A stretch of DNA of 64,000 bases, taken from NCBI GenBank assembly GCA_963790335.1, contig CAWBOB010000006.1, forward strand, positions 140,396 to 204,395. Reading direction: 5' to 3'. The notes under the pieces are model-generated. The model ran no database searches, was not told where the DNA came from, and worked only from the letters and a program-made list of their open reading frames with translations. The translations under genes were made by a program, and so were the position numbers. Positions 36,328-46,695 of this stretch are shown here, in pieces (the stretch's first letter is position 1; each line of letters opens with the position of its first letter). The DNA comes from JAOUEA01 sp963790335 (GTDB lineage: Bacteria; Actinomycetota; UBA4738; HRBIN12).

Positions 36328-37048
36328 ATGACGATCACGATCCGCCGCGACGACGAGATCAGCGACGTCGACGGCGAGTGGTTCCGTGCTCGCTGGCACT
36401 ACTCGTTCGACTCCTACCACGACCCCGACTACGTGCAGTTCGGCACCTTGCGGGTCTTCAACGACGACCGGCTGATCCCGGGTGCGATCTGGCCGATGCA
36501 CCCGCACCGCGACATCGAGGGGCTCACCTACGTGGTGGAGGGGTCGTTCCGCCACCAAGACGACGTGGGCGGCGCGCCGGGGCCGCTTCCTGCCGGATCG
36601 GTACAGCGCATGACGCTCGGGCGCGGCGCCTGGCACTCGGAGCAGAACGCGAGCGAGACCGATCCGATGCGCTTCATCCAGATGTGGATCATGCCCTCGA
36701 GCCAGGGCCTCGAACCCGGGGTCGAGCAGAAGGTCTTCACCACGGAGCAGCGCACCGACACCTTGCTGAAGGTGATCTCGGGCGACGGGGGCGACGCGGT
36801 GCTCGTGCACCAGGACGCTCACGTCTTCGTCTCGCGCATGAACGCGGGACGCAGCTCTGCGCCATGGCCTCGCCGAGGGTCGAGGCGCCTACCTCTACGT
36901 GATCGAGGGCGACCTCACGCTCAACGGTGAGCGCATGGAGACCGGGGCGGCCGCCCAGGTGCGCGACGAGGATGCGCTCGTGCTCGAGGCGGGTGCGGTC
37001 TCCGAGCTCATCATCGTCGACGTCGCGCTCGCCACGGGCGGCGTCTAG
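36328..37048 (+). CDS. pirin-family cupin protein, frameshifted
   Basis: Pirins are bicupin metalloproteins, some with quercetinase activity. The N-terminal cupin has the metal ligands in MHPHRDIEGLTYVVEG and H in AWHSEQNASE. The second half in the shifted frame reads RHGLAEGRGAYLYVIEGDLTLNGERM. The frame changes near 36,860 (GGACGCAGCTCTGCG), perhaps with two indels. About 239 residues, the normal length. Confidence 0.85.
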
Positions 37049-37051
37049 ACC

Positions 37052-38272
37052 TCACTCGTCGACCTTCACCGGGAAGGGCAGCGCCACGGGGTCGACGAAG
37101 GGCGAACGGCCGTGCGCGTCGAACCGATCCATGCGGAAGTGCTCGACGTGCTCGACCACGCCGGTCGTGCCGTCGAGGGCCAGGTCGGTCGCGATGCGCG
37201 AGACCGCGGGGCCCCACATCATGCCGTGGCCACAGGCGCTCGCGATCCACGCCCCGCGCACCTCGGCCCCGTCACGGGTGACGAGTGCCCCGGTGAGCGG
37301 AAGGTGGTCGGGCGTGTACTCGATCGTCGCCGCCCACGCCTTCTTGATGCCGAGCTCCTTCGTCGCCGGCACGAGGCGGTGCAGACGACGTTGCATCGTC
37401 CGCACGTAGGGCTGATCGATCGCGCGGCCCGGGCCCGGTTCCTCGTCGGGGTTCGACATGCCCCAGAGGAAGCCGCCCTCCTCCGGGCGCCAATAGATGC
37501 CCGCGCCGATGTCGAAGGCCATAGCGGTGGTGTCGGTGTGCAGCGCCTCGCTCGGCTCCGTCACGACCACCTGATGGCGCGCGTACCCCACCCACGCCCG
37601 GGCTCCCGCGGCCTTGGCGACGGCCTGCATCGCCGGTCCTCCGGTGAGCAGCACCCGTGCCGTCGCGATCGTGCCCGCCGTGGTCTCGACACCGGTGACG
37701 ACCCGTGCACCGCCGCGCCCGGCGCGGGTGCGGAGCCCGGTGAACGCCACGCCCTCGCGCACCTCGACGCCGACACGCTGCATGGCGAGTGAGTACGCGC
37801 GCACGTTACGCGGGGGATCGACCCAGCCGTCGCTCGCCACGTATGAGCCGCCCCGGAACCCGGTGCCGTCGCGCATCGCGGGGATCAGCCGTCGCACCTC
37901 GTCGACGTCGACCCACACCGCGTCGAGGCCGGTCGCGCACTGCATCTCGATGCGCTCCCGCGCCTGGCGCTCGTCTGCCACCGATGCCGCGAGGATCACG
38001 TACCCGCGTCCGACGAAACCGGAGTCGGTGCCGTAGCGCTCGGCCTGCGAGCGGTAGAAGCCGATCGACCAACTTCCGAGGCGGACGGTATCGGGTGAGC
38101 CTCCCTGCGCTCGCACCATGCCCGCCGCGCGGCTCGACGCGCCCTGGCCCACGAGGTCACGGTCGATGACGATGACGCGGCCGACGCCGGCTTCCCTGGC
38201 GAAGACCGACGCCCAGCCGCCGACCGTTCCGGCGCCGACCACCACCAGGTCGGCCGCCTCGCCTCTCGCCAT
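37052..38272 (-). CDS. FAD-dependent amine/amino-acid oxidase (DAO family)
   Basis: This 406-residue flavoprotein starts with the Rossmann fingerprint DLVVVGAGTVGGWASVFAREAGVGRVIVIDRD and belongs to the DAO group that includes sarcosine and glycine oxidases and dimethylglycine dehydrogenase. SSRAAGMVRAQGG and the late ACGHGMMWGPAVSRIATDL match FAD-contact regions. ATG 38272 is chosen because the dinucleotide fold starts six residues later. The exact amine substrate is open. Confidence 0.86.
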   Translation of the reverse strand: MARGEAADLVVVGAGTVGGWASVFAREAGVGRVIVIDRDLVGQGASSRAAGMVRAQGGSPDTVRLGSWSIGFYRSQAERYGTDSGFVGRGYVILAASVADERQARERIEMQCATGLDAVWVDVDEVRRLIPAMRDGTGFRGGSYVASDGWVDPPRNVRAYSLAMQRVGVEVREGVAFTGLRTRAGRGGARVVTGVETTAGTIATARVLLTGGPAMQAVAKAAGARAWVGYARHQVVVTEPSEALHTDTTAMAFDIGAGIYWRPEEGGFLWGMSNPDEEPGPGRAIDQPYVRTMQRRLHRLVPATKELGIKKAWAATIEYTPDHLPLTGALVTRDGAEVRGAWIASACGHGMMWGPAVSRIATDLALDGTTGVVEHVEHFRMDRFDAHGRSPFVDPVALPFPVKVDE

Positions 38273-38373
38273 CGCCCGTCTCCCAGCTTCCGTCACGCAC
38301 CGTCCGGAGGCCGAAGTGTAGAAGGTGCGCGGCACGGCCAGGTCATCGGGAGCAGCCCTCGTAGAGTCACCGC

Positions 38374-39084
38374 ATGCAACGGCGCACGATGATCGAAGAG
38401 GTCGTCGTGGTGCTCACGCTCTCGCTGTTCGCGAGCGCCGTCTACGCGATCATCAGCCTGCTCGAAGCGCCGATCGCCGGCACCGTCGTCGCGTCGGCGA
38501 ACCAGAGCGTCGATCTGCCTCGCCAGCTGGCCGGCTTCGTCTTCGGCCTGGGTCCCGTCTACCTGGTCGTGCACCTGGTGCGTCGGTCCGGCGAAGGGGT
38601 GGCCGGCATCGGACTCGCGACCGACCGTGCGAGCTCCGACGTCGCGAAAGGACTCGCCCTGTTCGCGGTCGTCGGCCTGGCGGGAGTCGGCTTGTACCTG
38701 GCCGCGGTGGAGCTCGGCGTGAACCGCTTCGTGGTGCCGGCCCCGCCGCTCGGCCACTGGTGGACGGTGCCCGTGCTGCTGCTCTCCGCCCTGGAAGCAG
38801 CGCTCCTCGAAGAGGTCATCGCGCTCGGCTACCTCATGACGCGGCTGCGCCAGCTCGCATGGTCACCGCGGGCGACGGTCGCCGCGAGCTCGCTGTTGCG
38901 TGCCTCCTACCACCTCTACCAGGGCTGGGGAGGCTTCCTGGGGAACCTCGCGATGGGCCTGCTGTTCGCGTTCCTGTTCTCTCGCTGGAAGCGCACCTGG
39001 CCGTTCGTCGTCGCGCACTTCCTGCTCGACGTTGGCGCGGGGCTCGGCTACATCGCGTTCCGCGACCGTCTCCCAGGCTTCTAG
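38374..39084 (+). CDS. CPBP-family intramembrane metalloprotease-like protein
   Basis: This 236-residue polytopic protein has the CPBP (Abi/CAAX-protease-like) motifs EALLEEVIALGYL, RASYHLYQG and HFLLDVGA. The normal EExxxR first motif lacks its arginine here, so activity is uncertain. A TAGAGT box ends 6 nt before the ATG (leaderless pattern). Confidence 0.82.
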   Translation: MQRRTMIEEVVVVLTLSLFASAVYAIISLLEAPIAGTVVASANQSVDLPRQLAGFVFGLGPVYLVVHLVRRSGEGVAGIGLATDRASSDVAKGLALFAVVGLAGVGLYLAAVELGVNRFVVPAPPLGHWWTVPVLLLSALEAALLEEVIALGYLMTRLRQLAWSPRATVAASSLLRASYHLYQGWGGFLGNLAMGLLFAFLFSRWKRTWPFVVAHFLLDVGAGLGYIAFRDRLPGF

Positions 39085-39179
39085 CGACCCGGCGGAACCG
39101 GGGACCGTTCGGCTCTTCCGCTCGACGGCTCGGCGTGCCTACGATCCCTGCCACGAGTGAGGAAGAAGGGAGGCACGAG

Positions 39180-39719
39180 GTGTCCTCGGTGTTCGACTAC
39201 CTGAGCGGCCGCGGCGTGCCCTTCGTCGTCTTCCCCGATCCCGAAGCCGACGTGGCCGAACGCACGGCGGAGCGCCACGGCATCGAGGCCGACGAGCTGG
39301 TGCGGACCGAGGTCATCTCGGGCCGCATCGGGCTCGCGCTGATGGTGGTGCCGTGGGATCGCCGCCTCGACCTCACGCTCGTGCGTCGCACGATGAACGA
39401 CCCCAGTGCGAGGCTCGCGACGCGGGAAGAGCTGACCGCCGCCGCACCCGAGCTCGATGTGGACTCGTGGCCTCCGCTCGGATTGTTCCTCGCGCTGCCG
39501 ACGTTCGTCGACCGCCAGGTGGCGGCGCGCGAACAGGTCGTCTTCCCTGCGGGCAGGCCGTCGTCGCTCGTCTGCCTGCAGGCAGCGGAGCTGTTCGGCG
39601 ACGACCCCGTCGTGATCACCTCGCTCACGAGCGAGACCAGGAAGCGGGAGCCCGCCGGCACCCGTCGAGGGAACCTGTGGTCCGTGCGCCCCGGCCCGGA
39701 CGAGCCCGCGACCGGCTGA
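39180..39719 (+). CDS. YbaK/ProX-type aminoacyl-tRNA deacylase-like protein
   Basis: This 179-residue protein has the YbaK-fold flow VFDYLSGRGVPFVVFPDPEADVAERTAERHGIEADELVRTEVI and RLATREELTAAAPEL ... VDRQVAAREQVVFPAG. The conserved lysine of editing YbaK proteins (usually KTL) is replaced by RTE, so trans-editing activity is uncertain. The GTG at 39180 follows AAGGGAGG. Confidence 0.75.
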   Translation: MSSVFDYLSGRGVPFVVFPDPEADVAERTAERHGIEADELVRTEVISGRIGLALMVVPWDRRLDLTLVRRTMNDPSARLATREELTAAAPELDVDSWPPLGLFLALPTFVDRQVAAREQVVFPAGRPSSLVCLQAAELFGDDPVVITSLTSETRKREPAGTRRGNLWSVRPGPDEPATG

Positions 39720-39826
39720 GCCCCAGGCTCCTCGACATGAACGTTGCGTGACCGACGTGCGGCCGGCATTGCCGCTCGCGCTCTGAGCGCGTACCGTTGT
39801 CGTCGGGATATCCCATCAAGACCGAA

Positions 39827-39846
39827 CCCCGGCCAGCGCGCCGGGG
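39827..39846. terminator. intrinsic terminator-like hairpin
   Basis: CCCCGGC (39827-39833) pairs with GCCGGGG (39840-39846) around a 6-nt loop. It sits in the 162-bp spacer between the convergent YbaK and CocE genes; nothing else is visible in that spacer. Confidence 0.65.
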
Positions 39847-39881
39847 ATTCGTGTTTCCGGGGTCGGTTCGTCCTCCTGCCG

Positions 39882-41891
39882 CTACGTGAGGTCGCGCGGG
39901 ATCGCCCGTTCCCACCGTCGGCGGAAGCGCTCCTCGCCGTCCTCGTGCACGATGAGGTCGATCGTGGTGTGGTAGGTGGAGGCATCGCTCGTCGATCGTG
40001 CATTCGGCTCGTGCGATCACGGTCGCCTCGGGCCATCGCATCTCGAACTCGGCCTCCCCGCGCGCGACCGCGCGACCTGGATCGACCGTCGAGACCGAGA
40101 CGACGCCGTCGTAGTGGCTCCGCATCGCGGGCACGGTCCCGGTCCGCCTCCTCCTCGAACGTGCTGCCGGCGTTGGCCGACGTGATGCGCGTGAGGGCCT
40201 CGTGCGTGACCGACCACCGCACGCCCTCGTTCGCCATCGCCTGCGGTGTCCGCCTCGTCGGGGTCGACCGAGGAAGGGCGGAGCGAGCGATGGCCGTTCG
40301 GTCGACCGGCGACGGCCCGTCGAGCACGGGAAGCTCCAGCGATGCCGACGCGCGATCGATCGAGAGCGTGACCGGCTCAGGCGGAGGCCAGGCGTTCGGC
40401 CAGTCGGTGCCGGCGAGATCGAGCCGCACCCGGTGGCCCGGCTCGAACGTCCACGAGGTCGTCTCGATCGACGAGCTCCACGTCGACCGGCTCGCCGGGC
40501 GCGAGCGCCGACGGACGTTCCCGCGACGAGCGCTGGGTGAGGTTCAGCATGCCCCTGCGCCACGAGCGACGACGTGCCGTCGGGGAAGACGTCGCAGAGC
40601 TTCGCCGACAGGTAGGCGACCGGCGCGCTCGACGTGACGCGCACCCGCACCCGGGCCTGGCCCAGGATCTCCAGCTCGTGCTCGAGCGGCTCCCACGTGT
40701 AGGTGAGCGAATGCAGCTCGTCGGGGCGTTGGTCGTCGGGCTGGCCCCAGGGCATCACGCCGGCGCACGAGATCCATGCGGTGTGACCCACGTCGCCGCG
40801 CACGTCGAGCTCGTCGAGGCCCGTACGACGGGGCGATCGGGATCGGCGAGCGGCATCGGCGAGCTTCCATTCGGTGGGCCTGAGGCGCTCGGCGGGCCAG
40901 GTCGGTTCGTACCGCCAGTCGCCGCGCACCTCAGCGCGGTCGGGGGCCGGCAGCGTCGAGCGTTGGGCGAACAGCACGATCGGCGGCTCTCGGTCGATGC
41001 CGTTGTCGAGGCCCTTCAGCCATCGGTCCCACCAGCGGATGTGCTCGGGGATCAGGTCGTGGTTCGGGCCCGGGCAGCGAGCGTGTCGGTGGAGGCGTGC
41101 GGCCACGGACCGATCACCAGCCGCTTCGGGCACGTGAGCCGCTCGAACGAGCGGAGTGAGTTGTTGCGGTACCCGTCGGCCCATCCGGCGACGATCATCG
41201 TGGGGCACTCGATCGCCTCGTAGTCGACGAACAGCGAGCCCGCCTTCCAGTAGTCGTCGAGACGCTGGTGCTCGAGCCAGGTGAGGACCCATGGCTCGGT
41301 GGTCTCGAGCCGTCGACGCCCACTCCTCGCGCCAGCCGTCGCCGTAGATCCGGCGGCACCGGGGGGAGCGCGTTCATCGCGACCATGTACGTGGGGTAGT
41401 CGATCTGGTCGAGCTGCTTCACCGCGCCGCCGAAGTAGTGCACGTCGTCGCCGTAGCGATCGTCGGTGGCGTAGATCGGGATGATCGCCTTCAGCGCGGG
41501 CGGACGTTCCATCGCGATCTGGATGCTGTTGAACCCCGAGTAGGAGTACCCGTACATGCCGACCGTGCCGAGCGACCACGGCTGCGTCGCGAGCCAGTCG
41601 ATCACCGTCGCCATGTCGGTGCGCTCGACCGCCGGATACTCGTCGGTCGCGATGCCCTCGCTCGACCCCGTGCCCCGCACGTCGACCCGGCAGAGCACGT
41701 AGCCGGCCTCGGCGAGGCGGACGTACTCGCTGCGGGCGTGGCCGGTGACGTCGTCCTTGCGGTAGGGAAGCGCCTCGAGCACCGCGGGCCACGGGCCTGC
41801 CGTCGCGCCGGCGTCGTCGGGAAGGTAGAGCGTCGCGGCGAGGCGCACGCCGTCGGCCATCTCGATGGAGACGTGCTCGGCGACCAGTCAT
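39882..41891 (-). CDS. CocE/NonD-family X-Pro dipeptidyl-peptidase-like hydrolase, many frameshifts
   Basis: A serine hydrolase of the S15 family. The N-terminal alpha/beta domain has VDVRGTGSSEG and the nucleophile elbow MYGYSYSGFNSIQIA (Ser). The mid-region shows TMIVAGWADGYRNNSL and LVIGPWPHAST, and the C-terminal jelly-roll is recognisable (LTYTWEPLEHELEILGQARVRVRVTSSAPVAYLSAKL). Start ATG 41891 needs removal of one G near 41,884. Further shifts lie near 41,352, 41,312, 41,080, 40,840, 40,555 and beyond. Expected length is about 670 residues. Confidence 0.78.
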
Positions 41892-41963
41892 GCCGCGCGG
41901 CGAGCGTACCGAGGCCGGGCCCATGCCCGCTCGCACCCGATGCGCAGAGCGCGAGACCGCCGG

Positions 41964-43535
41964 TCACGTCCAGCCGCGGAACCAGACGCGACGCCTTCCA
42001 CATGGTGTCGCTGATGCGCCCCGCGGTGAGGATCGGCCACATCCAGAGGAACAGCCCCACCGCCGCTGCGAAGTAGCCCCACACGAGCGGAAGGTACGGC
42101 TTGCGCCGGGAGATGGCGGGCTCGCCCGTGTCGGGGTCGAGCGCGACCTCGCCGGTATCGCGGTCGCGGATCACGAGGAACGCCGCCGCCAGGTCGCGCA
42201 TCGCGTAGACAGCCGCGAGCGCCATGAACGGCGTGAGCGGCAGGGCGTAGAAGAAGAACTGCGGCCGGGCGACGAGGAACCACGGCAGGTACAGCACCGG
42301 CGAAGGCCACGACGATGACGCCGGGGGTCCAGGTCGCGGGTTCGCCACCACGCCCACGCGCAGTAGGGGATCGTCCACACCGTGCCCCAGAACAGCACCG
42401 GGTTGCCGATCGCGAGGATCTGGCGGATGTCGGGCCCGAGGTCTTCCACGAAGTAGCTCACGGGCCGCAGCATCGGGATCCACGTCCAGACCTCGGAGTA
42501 GTAGCCGTGGGTCGGGCGTGAACGTGCCGGTCTCCGTGTCGAGCTTCGTGGTGTCGAAGGTCCCGGTGGTACTCGATCATGTCGCGGTGCTGGTTGCAGC
42601 CAGTCACCGAAGCCCGCGTGGAAGTGCACGAACCAGGGGATCCACGTGATCGCGTAGGCCACGACCGGCACGATCGCGAACGCGACGACGATGCCGAGCG
42701 TCTCGAGGCCGAGCGTCCGGCGGATCGCGGCGGCGGCGGTCGCGCTCGCTGCGGCGGCGCCGCGTGATCTCCCAGATGTAGCTGAGCGCGATGGCGGCCG
42801 GGATCGCCATCGCTCCCGACCACTTGACGGCCGTCGCGGCGCCGAACGCCGCGCCCGCTGCGAAGCGCCACGGCCGGAAGAACGGAGACGGCACGCGCAC
42901 GGGAGCGGGAGGCAGCTCGCCGTCGTTGCCCGCAACGGGTGCTCGGCCTCGCCGGCCTCGGCGACCGGCGTCGCGGCTCCGAGCGCGGCGTCGGTGCGCC
43001 GATCGATCCATCGCCGGTCGCAGAGCAGCAGCAGGAATCCCAGCGCCACCCAGAACACCAGGTGGATGTCGAGCAGCGCCGCCCGGGAGTGCACCACGTT
43101 GAGCCCGTCGACCGCGATCAGCAGACCGGCCGCGAACGTCCAGACGGGCTTGCCGAACAGCAGCTGCGCCATGAGCGCCGTGACCACCGCGACCCCGATG
43201 CCCGCGAGCGCCGACGTGAACCGCCATCCGAACGAGCTCATCGAGAACATCTCGATGCCGAGTCCGATCGTGAGCTTGCCGAGCGGAGGATGCACCCACG
43301 AGCCCATGTCCCACTCGTTGCTCGACCCAGTACGTCTCGTCGCCGGGCTCGACCAGGCATGCCTCGTCCGATGCGCTCGTGACCTGCACGCACCCCGCCT
43401 TGGCGTAGTAGACCTCGTCGAAGACCAGCTCCCGCGGGTCGTCGATCGCCGCGAACCGGATCGACGCCGGCGAGCGCCGCCACGGCGAGCACGGCGGCCC
43501 CGGGGCCGGTTCAGGCGACGACGCAGGGAAGGCAT
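41964..43535 (-). CDS. pmt: protein O-mannosyltransferase (PMT family), many frameshifts
   Basis: This multi-pass enzyme moves mannose from polyprenyl phosphate to exported proteins. Diagnostic pieces remain: the acidic DDPRELVFDEVYYAK loop, NEWDMGSWVHPPLGK, SRAALLDIHLVFWVALGFLLLL, and the C-terminal half LGPDIRQILAIGNPVLFWG. After correcting a final shift the protein would end VWFRGWT, as is usual. At least five indels occur. ATG 43535 has a TACGCT box 6 nt upstream. In mycobacteria pmt is likewise divergent from rsmI. Confidence 0.82.
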
Positions 43536-43584
43536 CGGCCAAGCGTACCGGCGCCCGGCCGAGGCACCGGCCACGACCGCGTGG

Positions 43585-44024
43585 TCACCGACCTGGGCCG
43601 GTCCGCGAGGCGCACGACGAACTGGCACCCCTGGAAGACCTCGGTGATCGAGGCGGTCTTGTTGTCGACGAGTCCCGCCGCGAGTCCGTGCCCCTGCACG
43701 ACCGAGAACGTCAGGTCGGTCTCGACCTTCGACGCCTTCTTCGGCCACGCGACCCAGAGCCGTCCGTTCGGCTCGAGCGCCCGCTGCAGCGGAGCGAATC
43801 CGCGCTCGAGCTCGCGTCTGCTCGGGTCACGAACAGCACGGCGACATCGATGCCCTTCGACGCCCGCGAGAGGAAGTCGACCTCGGGCGGAAGCGGCGCC
43901 GCCGCCTCGAGCGCTTCCTCGAACCCGTCGGGGGCGCGCGGGTCAGCACGACGCGGGAACCCTGCCTGATGCCGAGCTTCTTCCACAAGGGGGTCGCGGA
44001 GTAGTCCTTGTGTCCCTCGGCCAT
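43585..44024 (-). CDS. DUF3052-family protein, frameshifted
   Basis: The start MAEGHKDYSATPLWKKLGIRQGSRVVL is characteristic of DUF3052, a small cytoplasmic family typical of Actinomycetota. Later parts in other frames read EVDFLSRASKGIDVAVLFVT, GRLWVAWPKKASKVETDLTFSVVQGHGL and FQGCQFVVRLADR. At least two shifts (near 43,935 and 43,815) occur. The stop at 43585 assumes one more indel; uncorrected, the last frame runs to 43511. Function is unknown. Confidence 0.72.
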
Positions 44025-44098
44025 CGTCGCCTCGTCGTATCCGGTTCGTGACCTTCCGCCCGTGGGCGTCGAGCGGCACATCGTGCCACCCTGGACGC

Positions 44099-44924
44099 AT
44101 GGGCGGAACCCTCTGGCTCGTCGCGACCCCGATCGGCAACCTCGGCGATCTGTCGACGCGCGCGCGCGAGGTGCTCGGCCGGGTCGACCTGGTCGCGTGC
44201 GAGGACACCCGCCGCACCGGCCGCCTGCTCGCGGGCCTCGGCGTCAAGGTCCCGCTCGTCTCGTACTTCGAAGGCAACGAGCGCGAACGCGCTCGGCCAG
44301 CTGCTCGCCCGCCTCGCCGCCGGCGACGATGTGGCGCTCGTGAGCGACGGGGGAACGCCGGCCGTCTCCGACCCCGGCTACCGGCTCGTGCGGGCCTGCA
44401 TCGATGCCGGTGTCGAGGTGCAGGTCGTGCCCGGGGCCGTCGGCGGCGATCGCGGCGCTCGTCGTGTCGGGCCTGCCGACCGATCGATTCGTGTTCGAGG
44501 GCTTCCTGCCGAGGAAGCAGGGCGAACGCGTGCGGCGGCTCGAAGCGCTGCGGCACGAACCGCGCACGATCGTCGTGTTCGAGTCGCCGCTGCGCGTGCA
44601 GACCCTGTTGCGGGATGTGCTCGTGGTGATCGGCGACCGCGAGCATCGCGGTCGTGCGCGAGCTCACGAAGCTGCACGAGCAGGTCGTTCGCGGGCGCGT
44701 GAGCCAGGTGCTCGCGCGGCTCGGCGAGGGCGAGCTCAAGGGCGAGGTCGTGGTCGTGATCGGCGGCGAGCGCACACGGCCGGCGCCGGACATGTCGGCG
44801 TGCGCCGACGAGGCGCGCGAGCTCGTCGCAGGCGGCATGCGCAAGCGCGATGCCGCACACGCGGTCGCCGAGCCGGCACGGCGTGAGCGTCAACGATCTC
44901 TACCGATCGCTGCTCGACGCCTGA
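44099..44924 (+). CDS. rsmI: 16S rRNA (cytidine-1402-2'-O)-methyltransferase, frameshifted
   Basis: RsmI methylates the ribosomal P-site nucleotide C1402. The N-terminal GGTLWLVATPIGNLGDLSTRAREVLGRVDLVACEDTR is unmistakable, followed in other frames by ALVSDGGTPAVSDPGYRLV, SAAIAALVVSGLPTDRFVFEGFLPRK, RELTKLHEQVVRG and the tail GVSVNDLYRSLLDA. Four shifts are needed (about 44,290, 44,440, 44,641 and 44,875). Length after repair is about 274 residues. Confidence 0.9.
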
Positions 44925-44957
44925 GCCCGCGCGATGCGCCGGGTAGTCTCCGACCCG

Positions 44958-46623
44958 ATGGACGATGCCTTCGTTCGAGAGATGACCGACGGCTACGCGT
45001 TCGACGAGCCATCGCTGCTGCTCGGAGCGCCGATGCTGGCGGGCGAGGTCGCCGCCGAGGCACAGGGTGCGGATCCCGCTGTCGATGGTGAATCGCCACG
45101 GGCTCGTCGCGGGCGCCACCGGCACGGGCAAGACGAAGACGCTGCAGATCCTCGCGGGCGAGCTCTCCGACGCCGGGCGTGCCGGTGTTCGTCAGCGACG
45201 TGAAGGGCGACCTCACCGGCATCTCGCAGCCGGGCGACGCGAGCCGCCGCCCCGATCGTCGAGCGGTCGCGGCAGCTCGGCATCACGTTCGAAGCCGCGA
45301 GCCCACCCCGTCGAGCTGCTGTCGCTGTCGGGCGCGTTGGGCGCGCAGGTGCGAGCGACGGTCTCGTCGTTCGGTCCGATCCTGCTCGGCAAGGTGCTCG
45401 ACCTCAACAAGACCCAGGTCTCGGTGCTCACGCTGGTCTTCGCCTACTGCGACGACGAGCGTCTGCCGCTGCTCGATCTCGCCGATCTGCGGACGACCCT
45501 CAAGTTCCTGGCCTCGGATGAGGGCGAGTCCGTGCTCGAGGAGTACGGCGGCTTCTCGAAGGCGACGATCGGCGTGCTGCTGCGCTCCATCGTCGAGCTG
45601 GAAGCCGCGGGCGCCGAGGCGTTCTTCGGAGAGCCGGAGTTCGACGTGCGGGATCTGATGCGGACCACGTCCGACGGCCGCGGCATCGTGTCGCTGCTGG
45701 AGCTCGCCGACGTCATGGATCGCCCGCGGCTCTTCTCGACGTTCATGCTGTGGATGCTCGCCCAGCTCTACGCCCAGCTCCCCGAAGAAGGTGACCTGCC
45801 GAAGCCGAAGCTCGCGTTCTTCTTCGACGAGGCACACCTGCTCTTCGACGATGCGAGCGACGCCCTGATGGATCAGATCGAGCTCACGGCCCGCCTGATC
45901 CGATCGAAGGGAGTGGGCGTGTACTTCGTGACCCAGGCGCCGGCCGACGTGCCGGCGTCGGTGCTCTCGCAGCTCGGCAACCGGGTGCAGCACGCGCTCC
46001 GTTCGCACACCCCCGACGACGAGGCCAACCTGCGCAAGACCGTCCGCACCTTCCCCACGAGCTCGCACTACGACGTCGGGGAGACGCTCACATCGCTCGG
46101 CATCGGGGAGGCGTTCGTCACGGTGCTCTCACCCGAGGGTGTACCCACGCCCCTCGCTGCGACGCGACTGGTGCCGCCCGACTCGCTGATGGACGCCGTC
46201 GACGACGCCACCCGGGCTCGGTTGATCGCCGATGGCTCGCTGAGGGAACGGTACGCGCAGGCCGTCGACCGCGAGAGCGCTCACGAGCTGATCACCGCTC
46301 GGCTGCACGGCGCCGCAGATGCGGTCGGCAAGCGCGAGGCGCCGGCCGGCGCCGAGACGCACGATGCGACCGGTGGCGTGCCGCTGCCACCGCCTCCGCC
46401 GGGCGTGCCACCCGAGACGACCTCCACGTCGAAGCCGGCGCCGTCGGCGAAGCGCACGAACGCGTCACGGAGGTCGACGCGCACGAAGGCCACGACCGGC
46501 GACGACGGATTGGCCGACGATGTGAAGGACATCGGCGTGGGCTTCGCCAAGGACATGCTCACCACCGCCGACGGTCGCCGCACCCTCCGCACCGTCTTCG
46601 GAGCCTTGTTCGGCAGGAAGTAG
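44958..46623 (+). CDS. HerA-like helicase/ATPase (DUF853 type), frameshifted N-terminus
   Basis: Walker A is GATGTGKTKTLQ. Later motifs LDLNKTQVSVLTLVFAYCDDERLPLLDLADL, LAFFFDEAHLLFDDA (Walker B) and RSKGVGVYFVTQAPADVP match DUF853 HerA-like ATPases, hexameric DNA-translocase relatives. From about 45,300 on the gene is clean; before that shifts occur near 45,066, 45,177, 45,242 and 45,298. The Pro/Lys/Thr-rich linker near residue 480 precedes a short helical tail. A TAGTCT box ends 8 nt before the ATG. About 554 residues. Confidence 0.82.
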
Positions 46624-46647
46624 CCGCGGAGGCCACGAACGAGGCCA

Positions 46648-46668
46648 ACTAGTCTAGACAAGACTAGT
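46648..46668. repeat. CTAG dyad, copy 2
   Basis: ACTAGTCT (46648-46655) and AGACTAGT (46661-46668) are perfect 8-bp arms with a 5-bp gap. The dyad lies 24 bp after the HerA-like stop and 27 bp before metG, just upstream of a TATCAT -10-like box (46681-46686). Confidence 0.8.
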
Positions 46669-46695
46669 GGACGCGCCTCGTATCATTCCCCGACC

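Noticed and set aside
39882..45300. Pseudogene island or recent gene decay
   Set aside because: All breaks are single-base indels in intact families, including essential-type genes, with a sharp end; sequencing error explains this better.
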